NCBI GenBank assembly: GCA_040954595.2
Contig: CM082594.2
Location: forward strand, 3,100,001-3,164,000
Source: Balanoglossus misakiensis
Taxonomy: Eukaryota > Hemichordata
DNA length: 64,000 bases
Direction of reading: 5' to 3'
Of the stretch, positions 59,900-64,000 are shown in pieces (position 1 is the stretch's first letter; every line of letters begins with the position of its first letter). The position numbers and the translations under genes are program-made. Below the pieces are notes generated by a model. The model had not been told where the DNA came from, did not search any database, and saw only the letters and a program-made list of their open reading frames with translations.

Positions 59900-60885
59900 C
59901 CAGACCGGCATGTATTTAACCTTTACATTGTCCCCCCGGCATTGTTCGTATAGTTGGCATAGACCTATAGGTCCACGTGGTCGGATAGCATTTGTCTTTG
60001 AGAGGGTTACCTTGCGATAAAATCATTTTGCAAATGATATCATGTTTCCTAAGATTTTCTATCGATCAGGCCTGAACTGTCAAAAAATCGGCATCACCAA
60101 TCAGCAAACGGGAAATATACGGTTATGACACCAGAAAACTGACGCTCGTTGATATCACAATGGAGTATTGGAAACATCGTGCAACAATACAAAACTAGGC
60201 CTTGTCATGCAAAACACCAATTGTCCACATTGTGTTCCATGAACAGTATTTGCGCTTTTATTGTGAATCAATGAACATGTTTCGATCTTAATCTTAACCT
60301 GTTCAGGGAATAACTGTCGTCAAATTTCTTTTGTACTACGGAATTTCCGTTATGTAACGTCCGCTATGGCAGTAGGATAAGTATTTCTCATTCAAGTTCT
60401 GTTCTGGGGCCAATGAACTCCACCTTCGAAGGTAGCGCATTGTGAAAAATAGTTACACCCTATCACTGTACTTGTATTTGAGTCCAATGAGAGCCATTTT
60501 TACAATAGCCAATACCTGACCGTTTTCTTGTAGCACAGGGCGGCCATCTTGTAGAAATGGCGAAGGGGACAGTTTCTACAAAGTCAGCAGCTCTGAGCAT
60601 ATGTCATAAGCAAATAAGTCAAGCAACAATTTCATTTCATGATAGAGAGTAAAATCATTTTAATAACCTTACTGTAAGTCTGCACGAGGCATATTGCGTA
60701 GACAAGTCCTAAGTCAGAAGCATCTATTATACTGAATGAATATAACCAACTACATATTTTGGAGTATGGATAAGATCTAAATACAGCAAGTTCCTACACC
60801 ATAACTAGAATTCATCAGAATCATTCTGAGTGTCATCATAATAAAAACCAACTACTGCGCGTTTACGGTCAGGGTAGTGCTCAAT
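59900..60885. other. Intergenic region between ADA2-like and hydrolase genes
   Basis: About 1 kb with no coding signal. A segment at 60440-60580 is related to the foldback element at 46085-46352 (CCAATGAGAGCCAT, GGCGGCCATCTTG). Confidence 0.45.

Positions 60886-64000
<3,115 letters not shown>

Overview
The window reads as animal (metazoan) nuclear DNA. Its genes are split into short exons with GT-AG boundaries that keep phase across many introns. It is AT-rich and full of microsatellites, foldback elements and TTAA-flanked miniature transposons, and it carries an intact Ty3-type LTR retrotransposon. The gene content (ADA2/ADGF, an AADAC/NCEH1-type lipase, a VWDE-like D8C/VWD/EGF receptor, IFI44-like GTPases) suits a marine invertebrate such as a hemichordate, amphioxus or mollusc. 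I cannot fix the species from the sequence.

Left half (1-32 kb): a duplicated locus built from a divergent gene pair. On the minus strand is a gene that joins three ubiquitin-like domains to an IFI44-like GTPase. One complete six-exon copy (18492-25575) reads without a frame break. A second copy starts at 6388 and runs off the left edge, with a Ty3 element (773-5633) inside its first intron. A third copy keeps only exon 1 (16131-16384). A scrap of exon 6 at 7124-7219 marks a deletion. On the plus strand, head to head with the GTPase, is an unrecognised five-exon gene ending in a long polyglutamine tract and a coiled coil. It is present twice (8001-13238 and 26439-30757), and each copy has a different disabling change near the C-terminus. 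About 185-bp tandem repeats and three related TTAA-type MITEs decorate these units.

Middle (32-37.6 kb): no gene was found. It holds a 55-bp triplicate, a near-perfect palindromic element, and a 2.9-kb patchwork of direct and inverted duplicated blocks with a tyrosine-recombinase fragment.

Right half (37.6-64 kb): three ordinary minus-strand genes. A VWDE-like type I membrane protein (54561 down to 37611, 16 exons) contains a signal peptide, D8C, VWD, EGF and a transmembrane segment; two one-base homopolymer indels break its frame in this assembly. An AADAC/NCEH1-like serine hydrolase (59111-56577) is complete at 401 aa. The C-terminal 403 codons of an ADA2/ADGF adenosine deaminase occupy 64000-60886. 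Introns carry MITEs, a long-TIR element, a LINE reverse-transcriptase scrap and (TATG)n arrays.

The left-half pair is the most interesting content. The GTPase belongs to an interferon-inducible family in vertebrates, and here it is fused to ubiquitin-like modules, locally amplified, and repeatedly paired with an uncharacterised polyQ protein. A role in innate immunity is inference only.
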